Shown: piece after piece, positions 27,613-36,833 of the stretch
How the letters are laid out: each line of letters opens with the position of its first letter
How positions within the stretch are numbered: position 1 is the first letter of the stretch
DNA from: Bowdeniella nasicola
Lineage (GTDB): Bacteria > Actinomycetota > Actinomycetes > Actinomycetales > Actinomycetaceae
Length of the DNA: 64,000 bases
Direction of reading: 5' to 3'
Assembly: GCF_900107735.1 (NCBI RefSeq)
Contig: NZ_FNQV01000002.1
Coordinates: 180,402-244,401, forward strand
Translations under genes and position numbers: made by a program
The notes under the pieces: generated by a model
What the model saw: only the letters and a program-made list of their open reading frames with translations
What the model was told of the DNA's origin: nothing
Databases searched by the model: none

Positions 27613-28233
27613 ATGCGTGTCATGGGAATCGATCCAGGCCTCACCCGCTGCGGAATCGCCGTCGTGTCCGGTCCTAGCGCCCCGATCCCTGGCAGCATCG
27701 GCAGCGCTAAACCGGGCTTCATCGCAGCCGACGTGCTACGCACCCACCCCAACAAAGACCTGGAATTCCGGCTCGCGGAGATCAATACCCAACTCAATCG
27801 ATGGGTAGAGACCTATCGGCCGGAGGTGCTCGTCGTCGAGCGAGTCTTCGCCCAGCACAACGTCTCTACGGTGATGGCCACGGCTCAGGTTGCCGGCCTC
27901 GCAATGGTTGCCGCCGCATCGCGCGGAGTCCCCGTCGCCCAGCACACCCCATCCGAGGTGAAAGCGGCCGTCACCGGATACGGCGACGCGCCCAAGGAAC
28001 AAATCCAGCACATGGTCAAGCGGATCCTCGGACTTGCAGAGCTTCCGCAACCAGCCGACGCCGCTGACGCGCTAGCCCTCGCCATCTGTCACGTCTGGCG
28101 TCAAGGCAGTGCCGTGGCGACCGATACCGCCCAGCAAACCAGCGCCCAACAACGATGGGCGGCGGCAGAGCGAGCCGCACGACGCACCGGCTACCGCTCT
28201 GGGCGCGGACGCCTCGGCAAGAAACCATCCTAA
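27613..28233 (+). CDS. ruvC: Crossover junction endodeoxyribonuclease RuvC
   Basis: Resolves Holliday junctions after RuvAB migration. The 206-residue protein starts [18 protein letters not shown], with the first catalytic Asp in [25 protein letters not shown] gives the catalytic Glu, and [14 protein letters not shown] the C-terminal Asp pair. The ATG at 27613 has TAGGAT seven bases upstream, which could be a leaderless -10, and GATCGAAG could be a weak ribosome site. ruvA starts 77 bases later behind its own promoter. Confidence 0.95.
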   Translation: MRVMGIDPGLTRCGIAVVSGPSAPIPGSIGSAKPGFIAADVLRTHPNKDLEFRLAEINTQLNRWVETYRPEVLVVERVFAQHNVSTVMATAQVAGLAMVAAASRGVPVAQHTPSEVKAAVTGYGDAPKEQIQHMVKRILGLAELPQPADAADALALAICHVWRQGSAVATDTAQQTSAQQRWAAAERAARRTGYRSGRGRLGKKPS

Positions 28234-28257
28234 GATTCCGGCGAGTCCACCATCGTT

Positions 28258-28273
28258 TCGTACAGCCGTTCTA
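28258..28273 (+). promoter_or_regulatory. Probable LexA (SOS) box overlapping the ruvAB promoter
   Basis: TCGTACAGCCGTTCTA matches the actinobacterial SOS box TCGAAC-N4-GTTCGA at 10 of 12 fixed positions. It runs into TATTAT (28272–28277), a good -10 box, so a bound repressor would block RNA polymerase. Confidence 0.6.
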
Positions 28274-28277
28274 TTAT
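28272..28277 (+). promoter_or_regulatory. -10 box of ruvAB
   Basis: TATTAT about 34 bases before the ruvA ATG; transcription would start near 28284, leaving a leader that includes AAGGAG. No consensus -35 is visible. Confidence 0.5.
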
Positions 28278-28310
28278 GCTGTACTCGCAAGCTGCGCGTA
28301 AGGAGATGTC

Positions 28311-28895
28311 ATGATCGATCACGTCCGGGGCCAGGTCAGCACGATTGGGCTCGACCACGTCGTCATCGACGCCGGCGGCTTTGGGATGCGGATCGAGGCT
28401 ACCCCGGCCACTCTTGCTGCTTTGCGTACCGGGGACGAGGCCACAGTGGTGACCGAGTTTATTGTTCGCCAGGACGCGATGCTGCTGTACGGTTTCGCTG
28501 ACGATGATGAGCGAACCTGTTTCCGTGCCCTGCAGACGGTCACAGGGGTCGGTGCCCGTACCGCACTCGCGGTCCTTGCCGTCCATAACCCGGATGAACT
28601 GCGACAAGCCGTCGCTACCGATGACATTAACGCACTCCAAAAGGTCCCCGGGATTGGTAAGAAATCGGCCTCCCGCATGGTCCTTGAACTGAAAGACAAA
28701 CTTGGGGCACCGCGCCAGGAGGTTGCTGCCGCGTCACCCGTGAGCCAGGCGGATCCGAGTGTGGCTGATGCACTCGTGGGACTTGGCTGGCAGCTGAAGG
28801 CGGCCGAAGCTGCAGTCGAGACGGTCTACCAACCGGGCATGACGACCGCGCAGATCCTGCGGGCCGCGCTGCAGCACCTTGGCGGTAAGAAGTGA
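28311..28895 (+). CDS. ruvA: Holliday junction DNA helicase subunit RuvA
   Basis: 194-residue tetrameric junction-binding protein that loads RuvB. It starts [20 protein letters not shown], with the OB-fold first domain, helix-hairpin-helix [12 protein letters not shown] and [19 protein letters not shown] in domain II, and a C-terminal RuvB-binding domain ending in [16 protein letters not shown] lies eight bases before the ATG. The stop overlaps the ruvB start. A LexA-like box precedes the gene, fitting damage induction. Confidence 0.96.
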   Translation: MIDHVRGQVSTIGLDHVVIDAGGFGMRIEATPATLAALRTGDEATVVTEFIVRQDAMLLYGFADDDERTCFRALQTVTGVGARTALAVLAVHNPDELRQAVATDDINALQKVPGIGKKSASRMVLELKDKLGAPRQEVAAASPVSQADPSVADALVGLGWQLKAAEAAVETVYQPGMTTAQILRAALQHLGGKK

Positions 28896-29923
28896 TGGAC
28901 TTCGAAGAAGAACGGGTAGTTGACGCCCAGGCGGGAGACCTCGAGCGTGCCGCAGAGGCCGCGCTTCGCCCAGGAAGTCTCGGTGAGTTCGTTGGCCAGC
29001 CCAAACTTCGGGCCCAGCTCGATCTCGTGCTCACCGCCGCTGCACAGCGCGGGGCGGCGCCCGATCACGTGCTGCTTTCAGGGCCACCCGGGCTCGGAAA
29101 GACAACCCTCGCCATGATCATCGCGGCCGAGACCGGGGGAGTGCTGCGGCCTACCTCGGGTCCGGCCGTCCAGCACGCTGGAGATCTCGCGGCGATCCTT
29201 TCCTCACTGAACGAACACGACGTGTTGTTTATCGACGAGATCCATCGCTTAGCGCGAGCCGCTGAAGAAATGCTCTACCTGGCCATGGAGGACTTTCGGG
29301 TCGATGTCGTCGTCGGCAAGGGCCCTGGAGCCACCTCTATTCCGCTCACCCTGCCGCGATTCACCGTCGTCGGTGCTACGACGCGCGCCGGACTGTTGCC
29401 GGCGCCCCTGCGTGATCGATTCGGTTTGACGGGCCATCTCGAGTTCTACTCCGATGATGAACTCGAGCGTGTTCTCACCCGTTCGGCGGGATTGCTGAAC
29501 GCGACGCTAGATCCGCAGGCTGCCGCTCTGCTTGCGGCGCGCTCGCGCGGAACTCCTCGGATCGCCAACCGGTTGCTGCGTCGCGTCCAAGACTGGGCAC
29601 AGGTTCACGGCACCGGCGCACTTGATCTCGCGGCCACCGAAGCAGCGCTTGAGCTCTTTGAAGTCGACGCCAAGGGACTCGATCGCCTCGACCGAGCCGT
29701 CCTGCACGCACTGTGCACGAGATTTGGCGGTGGCCCGGTCGGACTAACCACATTGGCCGTGGCCGTCGGGGAAGAGGCTGAAACGGTGGAGACCGTGGCC
29801 GAGCCCTTCCTTGTGCGCGAAGGGTTTATCGTCCGGTCACCCAGGGGCCGAATGGCGACGGCAGCGGCCTACCATCATCTCGGTTTGACTCCACCTGCCG
29901 ACGGAGCTTTCCCGGGACTATAA
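28892..29923 (+). CDS. ruvB: Holliday junction branch migration ATPase RuvB
   Basis: 343-residue AAA+ motor. [15 protein letters not shown] opens the ATPase domain; Walker [13 protein letters not shown], Walker [11 protein letters not shown], sensor [18 protein letters not shown] and the C-terminal winged helix ([20 protein letters not shown]) are all complete. It can begin at GTG 28892, overlapping the ruvA stop as GTGA, or at the adjacent ATG 28895; the difference is one residue. Confidence 0.96.
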   Translation: MMDFEEERVVDAQAGDLERAAEAALRPGSLGEFVGQPKLRAQLDLVLTAAAQRGAAPDHVLLSGPPGLGKTTLAMIIAAETGGVLRPTSGPAVQHAGDLAAILSSLNEHDVLFIDEIHRLARAAEEMLYLAMEDFRVDVVVGKGPGATSIPLTLPRFTVVGATTRAGLLPAPLRDRFGLTGHLEFYSDDELERVLTRSAGLLNATLDPQAAALLAARSRGTPRIANRLLRRVQDWAQVHGTGALDLAATEAALELFEVDAKGLDRLDRAVLHALCTRFGGGPVGLTTLAVAVGEEAETVETVAEPFLVREGFIVRSPRGRMATAAAYHHLGLTPPADGAFPGL

Positions 29924-29945
29924 GGTCACACACATCACGTCGTCT

Positions 29946-29973
29946 TTGTGAAGTGACGGCACTGCCTTAGAAT
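29946..29973 (+). promoter_or_regulatory. Promoter of yajC–secDF
   Basis: TTGTGA (29946–29951), a 16-base spacer and TAGAAT (29968–29973). The expected start is near 29980, giving a leader of about 30 bases before the yajC ATG. Confidence 0.5.
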
Positions 29974-30010
29974 CGGTACGGTTACCCCTGCCCCAACCGT
30001 GGAGAGACAC

Positions 30011-30412
30011 ATGGATCCGTTGCTGATGATGCTCGTTGTTGTGATCGGCATGGTGTTGCTGATGAACTTCTTTGGCAAGAAGCAGCGCCAAAAGATCATG
30101 GAACAACGCGAGAGCGCCATCGTTATTGGAAACCAGGTGCGAACCCAGTCCGGTTTCTACGGCACCGTCGTCGATATCGATGGAGATACCGTCACCCTCG
30201 AATCACCTGCCGGTGATGAGACGGTCTGGCACAAACACGCAATTGCCATGGAGCAGGCTCCGCCCTACGCCACTGCAGAGGAACTCGAAATCGAAGGCGA
30301 GAGCGCTGACCCCACTAACCCTGCGCTCACCGAAGGCTATGAGCCCGAATTCGGCGAGCGGTTGGATACTCACAACAATGAGCCCGGAGAGGGCCCCACG
30401 ACGCAGCGATAA
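30011..30412 (+). CDS. yajC: Preprotein translocase subunit YajC
   Basis: 133 residues with one N-terminal membrane helix (LLMMLVVVIGMVLLMNFF) and the cytoplasmic YajC domain (VRTQSGFYGTVVDIDGDTVT). Auxiliary partner of SecDF in the Sec channel. The ATG at 30011 has GGAGAG five bases upstream, preferred to the GTG at 29999. The C-terminal 50 residues are acidic and low in structure. Followed by secD and secF, the usual order. Confidence 0.92.
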   Translation: MDPLLMMLVVVIGMVLLMNFFGKKQRQKIMEQRESAIVIGNQVRTQSGFYGTVVDIDGDTVTLESPAGDETVWHKHAIAMEQAPPYATAEELEIEGESADPTNPALTEGYEPEFGERLDTHNNEPGEGPTTQR

Positions 30413-30459
30413 GCGCGCGCCGACTTCGTCGTCCCAATCGTCCCGTTGAAAAGACACCT

Positions 30460-32244
30460 GTGAATACTGCGCCCAAAAGTTCCAAACCGGAACCGATCAA
30501 ACCGTCACGTCCGCTACGGCCGCTGGCACTCCTCGCGATCCTAGTTATCGCGATCTTCGCGTCGCTGGGAATCGGGACGAAGACCTCCGATGCAAGTTGG
30601 GCGCCCAAGCTCGCCTTGGACCTTGAAGGTGGCACCCAGCTCATTTTGACGCCCAAGACGACCGACGGCTCACAAATCACGCCCGAGGATATTGACGAAG
30701 CAATCGCCATTATTCGCCAGCGCGTGGATGCCTCTGGCGTCGCAGAAGCCGAGATCACCCGGCAGGGCCAGCAAAACATCGTCGTCGGACTTCCAGGTAC
30801 GCCGAGCGATGAGACGCTCGACCTCGTCCGGCAATCTGCCTTGATGCGCTTTCGACCGGTCTTGGAAATCGGTAACCCCGGTGTCGTGACCGAAGAGCAA
30901 CTGAAGAGCACGCAGGGTGAGGACATCGAGGGCGCAGACGATCCGTATCTCGCTGCTGCCGACCAAGATAAGGACGGCAAGCTTTCCGAGGAACCCGCGA
31001 CTGACCCCGCGAATAACTCGGACCCGGCCTGGGTCACCGAGAAGGTCCTCTATGACTTCTTGAAACTGGATTGCACCGATCCGGCGAACGTCACCGGCGG
31101 CGCAACTCACCCGGCCGATAAGCCGATTGTTGCGTGCGACCCGGAAGGTAGCGCTAAGTTCATTCTCGGGCCGACGGATGTCGAAGGCACCCAGATCTCG
31201 AGCGCGCAGGGACGTCCGCACTCTAACGGTCAGGTTTTGACCGGTGACTACGAAGTTGGTCTTGAGTTCAAGTCCGAGGGCACCAAGCAGTTCGCCGAAA
31301 CCTCGCAGCGCCTCGTCTCGCTTCCGCCGCCCCGCAACCAGTTCGCGATGGTGCTCGATGGGCTCGTGATTTCGGCGCCGCGGATGCAGTCAGCAATCCT
31401 TGACGGTAAGGCCTCCATCACGGGTGGCTTCACTCAGGAGCAGTCCTTCGCCTTGGCCAAGCAGCTGTCCTTCGGCTCGCTGCCGTTGAACTTCGAAGTG
31501 CAGTCCGAAGAACAGATCTCTGCGACTCTCGGGACCGAGCAGCTTGAGCGCGGTATTTTGGCGGGCGTTATCGGCCTCGGCCTCGTCATGATCTACATGA
31601 TCTTCACCTACCGCGGACTCTCGGTCATTACGATGGCCTCGCTGCTCATGGCCGCGATCCTGTCCTACGGCACGATCGCGTTGTTGAGCTGGACCCAGGG
31701 CTATCGACTCTCGCTGCCTGGTGTCGCCGGGTTGATTGTTGCTATCGGTATTACCGCGGACTCCTTCATCGTGTACTTCGAACGTGTGCGCGACGAGGTG
31801 CGGGAAGGCGCAGATCTCCAGACTGCGGTCTCTCGCGGCTGGAAGCGCGCTCGCCGCACGATTCTGGCCTCGGACGCCGTGAACTTCCTGGCGGCCATCG
31901 TGCTGTATTTCCTCGCCGTGGGCGGCGTCCGCGGCTTCGCCTTCACCTTGGGCCTGACGACGCTTGTCGATCTACTGGTCGTGTTCTGGTTTACGCACCC
32001 GCTGCTTGAACTGCTGGTGAAAACCCGGTTCTTTGGTGGCGGCCACAAGTGGTCCGGACTGGATCCGACGCATCTTGGTGCTACTCCGGTCTATCGCGGC
32101 CGTGGCCGCGGTATCGAGGCCCCCAAACCCAAAAAGGCGAAGGTCGCGGCCCCTGTGAAGGGATCTAGCACGCTAACCATTGCGGAGCGGCGCGCTGCCG
32201 AACGGCGAGCTCAACGCGAAGCGGCTGAGGAGGAGAGCAAATGA
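30460..32244 (+). CDS. secD: Protein translocase subunit SecD
   Basis: 594-residue RND-type membrane protein that uses the proton gradient to pull exported proteins. It has a first membrane helix near residues 25–42, a large periplasmic-type domain that includes LALDLEGGTQLIL and the conserved QRVDASGVAEAEI, then five membrane helices (GILAGVIGLGLVMIYMIF; AGLIVAIGITADSFIVYFER). It contains a roughly 60-residue acidic insertion (about residues 155–195) with DQDKDGK. The Lys/Arg-rich tail is cytoplasmic. GTG start at 30460; overlaps secF by 4 bases. Confidence 0.95.
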   Translation: MNTAPKSSKPEPIKPSRPLRPLALLAILVIAIFASLGIGTKTSDASWAPKLALDLEGGTQLILTPKTTDGSQITPEDIDEAIAIIRQRVDASGVAEAEITRQGQQNIVVGLPGTPSDETLDLVRQSALMRFRPVLEIGNPGVVTEEQLKSTQGEDIEGADDPYLAAADQDKDGKLSEEPATDPANNSDPAWVTEKVLYDFLKLDCTDPANVTGGATHPADKPIVACDPEGSAKFILGPTDVEGTQISSAQGRPHSNGQVLTGDYEVGLEFKSEGTKQFAETSQRLVSLPPPRNQFAMVLDGLVISAPRMQSAILDGKASITGGFTQEQSFALAKQLSFGSLPLNFEVQSEEQISATLGTEQLERGILAGVIGLGLVMIYMIFTYRGLSVITMASLLMAAILSYGTIALLSWTQGYRLSLPGVAGLIVAIGITADSFIVYFERVRDEVREGADLQTAVSRGWKRARRTILASDAVNFLAAIVLYFLAVGGVRGFAFTLGLTTLVDLLVVFWFTHPLLELLVKTRFFGGGHKWSGLDPTHLGATPVYRGRGRGIEAPKPKKAKVAAPVKGSSTLTIAERRAAERRAQREAAEEESK

Positions 32245-33377
32245 TCTCACTAGCCACATTCGGTAACGAGCTGTACACGGGGGAGCGGTCCTATCCGATC
32301 GTCCAGCGACGCAAGTGGTGGTTTATCATCGCCATTGCGGCGATGGTCCTGTCCGGGCTGATCGTGGGCATCAAGGGTCTGAATCCCGGAATCGAGTTCC
32401 GCGGCGGCACCGAGTTCACCATTTCCAAGACATCGGTCCACACTGGCGATGCGGCGCGCGATGTCCTTGCGAAAAACGGGGTGTCTGAACCGCCTCGTGT
32501 TTCCACCGTTGGCACCGACACGGTGCGTATCCAGACCGAGAATATTCCGGTCCCCGAAGGCAAGACCTCCGGCGAAATGCTGCGGACGGTCTCAGATGAG
32601 TTAGCCGCCGCCTACGGCGTGGCCGATAATGACGTGACCTCTAGCTCCGTCGGACCATCGTGGGGTGCCGATGTCTCGAAGAAGGCCCTCCAAGGCCTCG
32701 TCACCTTCATGGTGCTGGTAACGATCGTGATGGCGGCCTACTTCCGCGCATGGCGAATGGGCTTGGCCGCGATCCTCGCGCTCATTCACGACGTCATCGT
32801 CACGATTGGCCTGTACGCCCTCGTCGGCTTTGAAGTGACGCCGGCATCCGTGATCGGGTTGCTCACTATTTTGGGCTACTCGCTATACGACACTGTCGTG
32901 GTGTTCGATAAGGTGCGTGAGAACACCGAGGGCCTGTTCGAGCAGTATCAGGTGACGTACGAGGATCAGGCGAATCTGGCGGTCAATCAGACTCTCGTCC
33001 GCTCGATCAACACGTCGATCGTGGGTATCTTGCCCGTGGGCTCGATTCTCTTCGTGGGTGCGTTCCTACTGGGAGCTGGCACCTTGCGCGATATTGCGCT
33101 CGCGCTGTTTATCGGCATGATCATCTCGACCCTATCCTCGATCTTCCTTGCGACTCCGCTTGAGGTCGTCTTCCGTAACGGAGAAGCACGCATCAAGGAA
33201 CACACCCGTCGAGTCCAGATCGAACGCGGTGAGATCGACCCCGAGGAGGCCACCGTTCCAGTGTCACGGCCGAAGTCCTCGGCAGCCGCTAAGGTGGACA
33301 CTAGTACTGACGTGGTCGAGCCGGGACAGCACCTGGGAACGCGTCACCAGCCTCGAAAGAAGAAGGGTCGCCGATGA
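32241..33377 (+). CDS. secF: Protein translocase subunit SecF
   Basis: 378-residue partner of SecD. The first helix is WWFIIAIAAMVLSGLIVGI, followed by GIEFRGGTEFTIS and the membrane block with LIHDVIVTIGLYALVGFEVT and GYSLYDTVVVFDKVRENTEG, the family signature. The tail is Lys/Arg rich. The ATG overlaps the secD stop and the gene overlaps apt by 4 bases, so yajC–secD–secF–apt form one operon. Confidence 0.95.
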   Translation: MISLATFGNELYTGERSYPIVQRRKWWFIIAIAAMVLSGLIVGIKGLNPGIEFRGGTEFTISKTSVHTGDAARDVLAKNGVSEPPRVSTVGTDTVRIQTENIPVPEGKTSGEMLRTVSDELAAAYGVADNDVTSSSVGPSWGADVSKKALQGLVTFMVLVTIVMAAYFRAWRMGLAAILALIHDVIVTIGLYALVGFEVTPASVIGLLTILGYSLYDTVVVFDKVRENTEGLFEQYQVTYEDQANLAVNQTLVRSINTSIVGILPVGSILFVGAFLLGAGTLRDIALALFIGMIISTLSSIFLATPLEVVFRNGEARIKEHTRRVQIERGEIDPEEATVPVSRPKSSAAAKVDTSTDVVEPGQHLGTRHQPRKKKGRR

Positions 33378-33919
33378 GCTCGCCACAGCTGCCGGTCGAA
33401 TTGACGGACCTCGTTAAAACCCATATCCGCGAAGTTGCAGACTTTCCGGAACCGGGTGTGCTCTTTAGAGACATCACCCCCCTCTTAGCTGACGGTCCGG
33501 CATTCCGGGAACTCATCAAGGGTCTCGCTGAGCACTACCGGGGTCGAATCGACTCCGTGGCGGGGCTCGAATCCCGCGGTTTCATCTTGGCTGCGCCGCT
33601 CGCGGTCGAACTCGGAATCGGGATGATTACGATCCGCAAGGCCGGCAAGCTTCCTGGAGCGGTCTTCGGCGTGGACTATGCCCTCGAATACGGTACGGCC
33701 CGCATGGAGGTCCATCCGGAGATCGTGAAGGATGGGGATCGCGTCCTCATCATCGACGACGTGCTGGCAACCGGTGGCACGGCACGGGCTGCGATCGACC
33801 TCGTGGAGCATTCCGGAGGCAGTGTCGAGGCGCTTTGCATGCTTCTCGAGCTTGCGGGCCTGTCCGGGCGATCCAAGCTCGAAGGCTATCAAGTTGACTC
33901 CGTCGTCACATACGAGTGA
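33374..33919 (+). CDS. apt: Adenine phosphoribosyltransferase
   Basis: 181-residue purine salvage enzyme making AMP from adenine and PRPP. The conserved VADFPEPGVLFRDITPLLAD and the PRPP motif VLIIDDVLATGGTARAA are complete. FILAAPLAVELGIGMITIRK is also characteristic. ATG overlaps the secF stop. The secF–apt–rel order is standard in actinobacteria and links purine salvage with (p)ppGpp metabolism. Confidence 0.96.
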   Translation: MSSPQLPVELTDLVKTHIREVADFPEPGVLFRDITPLLADGPAFRELIKGLAEHYRGRIDSVAGLESRGFILAAPLAVELGIGMITIRKAGKLPGAVFGVDYALEYGTARMEVHPEIVKDGDRVLIIDDVLATGGTARAAIDLVEHSGGSVEALCMLLELAGLSGRSKLEGYQVDSVVTYE

Positions 33920-33942
33920 GCAGAGAACTAGCCAGGCTGGCT

Positions 33943-33948
33943 TAGACT
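33943..33948 (+). promoter_or_regulatory. Leaderless -10 box of rel
   Basis: TAGACT, then AGGGGT, then the ATG at 33955. Same hexamer and spacing class as other leaderless genes in the window. Confidence 0.6.
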
Positions 33949-33954
33949 AGGGGT

Positions 33955-36252
33955 ATGAGTTCACCCGAGTCCACAACCCCAAGTGGGAACACGTCGCAGC
34001 GCTCGATGCTGCACTGGCTCGGGACGCGTAAGCATAAGGTCGATCCGGCGATCGAGAAGATCGTCAAGGCCCTGCATGAGAACCACCCCAAGGCACCCAC
34101 CGATCTGATTGAGCGTGCCTACGTTGTCGCGAAGCGGGCGCACGAGGGTCAGTTTAGAAAGAGCGGCGAGCCATACATCACCCACCCTGTTGCGGTGGCA
34201 GAGATTCTCGCCGAATTAGGGATGACGCCGTCAACGCTCGCGGCCGCGCTGCTGCACGATACGGTCGAAGACACCTCCTACCGGCTGTCCGACCTGCGCG
34301 CGGAGTTCGGCGACGATATTGCACTGCTCGTTGATGGCGTGACCAAACTCGACAAGGTCAACTATGGCGATGCTGCGCAGGCAGAAACCGTACGCAAGAT
34401 GGTCGTGGCAATGTCGAAAGACATTCGCGTTCTCATCATTAAATTGGGCGACCGCCTGCACAATGCCCGCACGTGGAAGTATGTTCCGTCCGAATCCGCG
34501 AAACGCAAGGCTCGCGAGACCCTTGAGATCTATGCCCAGCTAGCGCATCGTCTCGGCATGAACGCCATCAAGTGGGAACTCGAGGATCTCTCTTTCGAAA
34601 CCCTGTACCCCGAGGTCTATCAAGAGATCATCCACCTGGTCTCGGACCGCGCCCCTGCGCGCACCGAATACCTCAATAATGTCCTATCGCGCATCGAAGA
34701 TGTCCTGGGCAAGGCGGGTATTCAGGCAACGGTCACTGGCCGGCCGAAGCATTACTACTCGATTTACCAAAAGATGATCGTGCGAGGTCGAGACTTCAAC
34801 GACATCTACGATCTAGTCGGAATCCGAGTGCTCGTTGACACCGTGACCCAGTGTTATGGCGTTCTTGGTGCGTTGCATGGCTGTTGGAAGCCGCTGCCCG
34901 GCCGGTTCAAAGACTATATTTCGGTTCCGAAGTTCAACCTCTATCAGTCGCTCCACACGACGCTCCTCGGCCCCGGTGGTAAGCCGATCGAAGTGCAGAT
35001 CCGGACCTATGAGATGCATAAGGCCGCGGAGTTTGGCGTCGCTGCCCACTGGAAGTACAAGCAGAATCCGAACGCTACGACGCACACGGATGCCCCCGGC
35101 TCGGATCCGCAAGACATGCGCTGGCTACGGCAGCTGGTGGACTGGCAAAAAGAAACGCAGGACCCTGCCGAGTTCCTCGAGTCCTTGCGCTATGAAATGG
35201 CCTCGACCGAGGTCTACGTTTTCACCCCGCGCGGTGACGTCATCACCTTGCCCTCCGGCTCGACCCCGATCGATTTCGCCTACTCGGTTCACACCGAAGT
35301 CGGCCACCACACTGTGGGAGCGCGGGTTAACGGCAAGCTCGTTCCCTTGGAGACCCAGCTCGATAACGGCGATACAGTCGAGATTTTCACTTCGAAGGCG
35401 GAAAATGCCGGACCCAGCCGCGACTGGTTGACCTTTGTCGGCTCGGCCCGCGCACGTAACAAGATCCGTGCGTGGTTCTCCAAGGAACGTCGCGAAGAGG
35501 CCGTTGAAGAAGGCAAGACCCTCATTGCTAAGGCGATGCGGAAACAGAACCTTCCCATCCAGCGCCTCATGAGCCATCAATCCTTGACGGCCCTTGCCGA
35601 TGAGCTGAAGTACCAGGACGTTTCGGCCCTGTACGCCGCGGTAGGCGAGCGCCACATCTCAGCCGGTAATGTCGTGACGCGAGTCATCGAGCTCGTCGGC
35701 GGCGACGAAGGCGCTGAAGAGGATTTGGCCGAGGCGACGGTGCCCGGCACCCAGCAGGAACGCCGCGCGAGCCTGAATGAACCCAACGTCATAGTCGAGG
35801 GCATGCAGCAGGGCGAAGCATGGGTCAAGCTCTCCAAGTGTTGTACACCCGTTCCAGGTGACGACATCATCGGGTTCGTGACTCGCGGTTCCGGGATTTC
35901 CGTGCACAACGTGGATTGTGCGAACGTTGCCAACCTCAAACGAGAGCCCGAGCGCATTCTCGAAGTTAGCTGGGGGGAGCACCGGCAGGGCTCTTTCCTC
36001 GTCCAGGTCCAGGTCGAGGCTATCGACCGTGCGGGACTGCTGAACGATATTACGAAGATCCTGTCGGATAACCACGTCAACATTCACTCCGCTTCCACCT
36101 CGGTCAACCGCGACCGACTGGCCGTACTGCGCTTCGTTTTCGAACTCGCCGATGCCACCCATATGACCCATATTTTGTCTGCGTTGCGCAGTGTTGACGG
36201 GGTCTATGAAGCCTCCCGCATCCGGCCAGGCGCACGTCGGCAAAGCCGCTAG
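33955..36252 (+). CDS. rel: Bifunctional (p)ppGpp synthetase/hydrolase
   Basis: 765-residue RSH protein of the stringent response. The HD hydrolase domain has His63 and His77 plus the HD pair at 101–102 (ALLHDTVEDTSYR), so hydrolysis should be active. The synthetase domain has GRPKHYYSIYQKM and FKDYISVPKFNLYQSLHTT. The TGS (VYVFTPRGDVITLPSGSTPI), helical, zinc-finger-like (SKCCTPVPGDDIIGF) and C-terminal ACT domains follow. It is apparently leaderless and separate from apt. The stop overlaps the converging downstream gene by 4 bases. Confidence 0.96.
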   Translation: MSSPESTTPSGNTSQRSMLHWLGTRKHKVDPAIEKIVKALHENHPKAPTDLIERAYVVAKRAHEGQFRKSGEPYITHPVAVAEILAELGMTPSTLAAALLHDTVEDTSYRLSDLRAEFGDDIALLVDGVTKLDKVNYGDAAQAETVRKMVVAMSKDIRVLIIKLGDRLHNARTWKYVPSESAKRKARETLEIYAQLAHRLGMNAIKWELEDLSFETLYPEVYQEIIHLVSDRAPARTEYLNNVLSRIEDVLGKAGIQATVTGRPKHYYSIYQKMIVRGRDFNDIYDLVGIRVLVDTVTQCYGVLGALHGCWKPLPGRFKDYISVPKFNLYQSLHTTLLGPGGKPIEVQIRTYEMHKAAEFGVAAHWKYKQNPNATTHTDAPGSDPQDMRWLRQLVDWQKETQDPAEFLESLRYEMASTEVYVFTPRGDVITLPSGSTPIDFAYSVHTEVGHHTVGARVNGKLVPLETQLDNGDTVEIFTSKAENAGPSRDWLTFVGSARARNKIRAWFSKERREEAVEEGKTLIAKAMRKQNLPIQRLMSHQSLTALADELKYQDVSALYAAVGERHISAGNVVTRVIELVGGDEGAEEDLAEATVPGTQQERRASLNEPNVIVEGMQQGEAWVKLSKCCTPVPGDDIIGFVTRGSGISVHNVDCANVANLKREPERILEVSWGEHRQGSFLVQVQVEAIDRAGLLNDITKILSDNHVNIHSASTSVNRDRLAVLRFVFELADATHMTHILSALRSVDGVYEASRIRPGARRQSR

Positions 36253-36767
36253 TGGCCCATCATCTCTAAAATTTCCACGACTTCCTCCCACACGGGGCGG
36301 GCGATCTTTGACGCCCGGCAGCGGTGGGCAAGCTTCGATGAAGAAATCCGTGAGCGAAGGTCGATGATGTCACTCAGGTACGTCAACCCGTGGACGCTGA
36401 GCGTGTCCATGATGCTGCGATAGGGTTCGGTCACGACGCGGCTACCGAATCGCACGAAATCTCGATAGTGCAGGTGCACGTCCAAGACGCGGGTGCCTGG
36501 CGGCGGGGCCTTGGCCCGCGGATAGATCTCGTGGATGTCGGGCACCCGCGCGCCCCACACGAAGAGCGCCGACCGGCCAGCGATGACATAGTCGCCCTGC
36601 AGCCGATGGCTCACGATGCGTGACCGGAGATCCGGGTCCGAGCGGATCGGGAGTAGTGACGGATTCGTCGTGAGAAATCCGAGCTGCCAGGAATCGGTTT
36701 CCAAGAGCGGATCAATGACGGCGTCGCTTGGTCCCGTGGGACGAAGGTGGGCGATCGGGGAGTGCAT
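36249..36767 (-). CDS. Uncharacterised protein downstream of rel
   Basis: About 172 residues, not recognised. It contains no membrane segment or clear enzyme motif. A central part (YVIAGRSALFVWGARVPD, then PPGTRVLDVHLHYRDF and FGSRVVTEPYRSIMDTL) loosely recalls the body of AbiEi-like transcriptional antitoxins, where a 'gene off/allele' region precedes a small fold, but no toxin gene is adjacent, so I do not assign it. The ATG at 36767 is preferred to a GTG at 36782, because a strong hairpin lies only 6 bases upstream of the GTG and TCTACT sits six bases before the ATG. Its stop overlaps the rel stop. Confidence 0.55.
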   Translation of the reverse strand: MHSPIAHLRPTGPSDAVIDPLLETDSWQLGFLTTNPSLLPIRSDPDLRSRIVSHRLQGDYVIAGRSALFVWGARVPDIHEIYPRAKAPPPGTRVLDVHLHYRDFVRFGSRVVTEPYRSIMDTLSVHGLTYLSDIIDLRSRISSSKLAHRCRASKIARPVWEEVVEILEMMGH

Positions 36768-36787
36768 ACCGTCAGTAGACACGACCT

Positions 36788-36820
36788 CGGGGCGCCGTGG
36801 AAGATATCCACAGCGCCCCG
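36788..36820 (-). terminator. Strong hairpin, probable terminator of the DUF349 gene
   Basis: A 14-bp stem with one mismatch (CGGGGCGCCGTGGA against TCCACAGCGCCCCG) and an AGATA loop, 14 bases after the DUF349 stop on the minus strand. It lacks a T-run on either side, as in the U-less hairpin terminators of some actinobacteria. Confidence 0.55.
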
Positions 36821-36833
36821 AAACTAGGTATAA

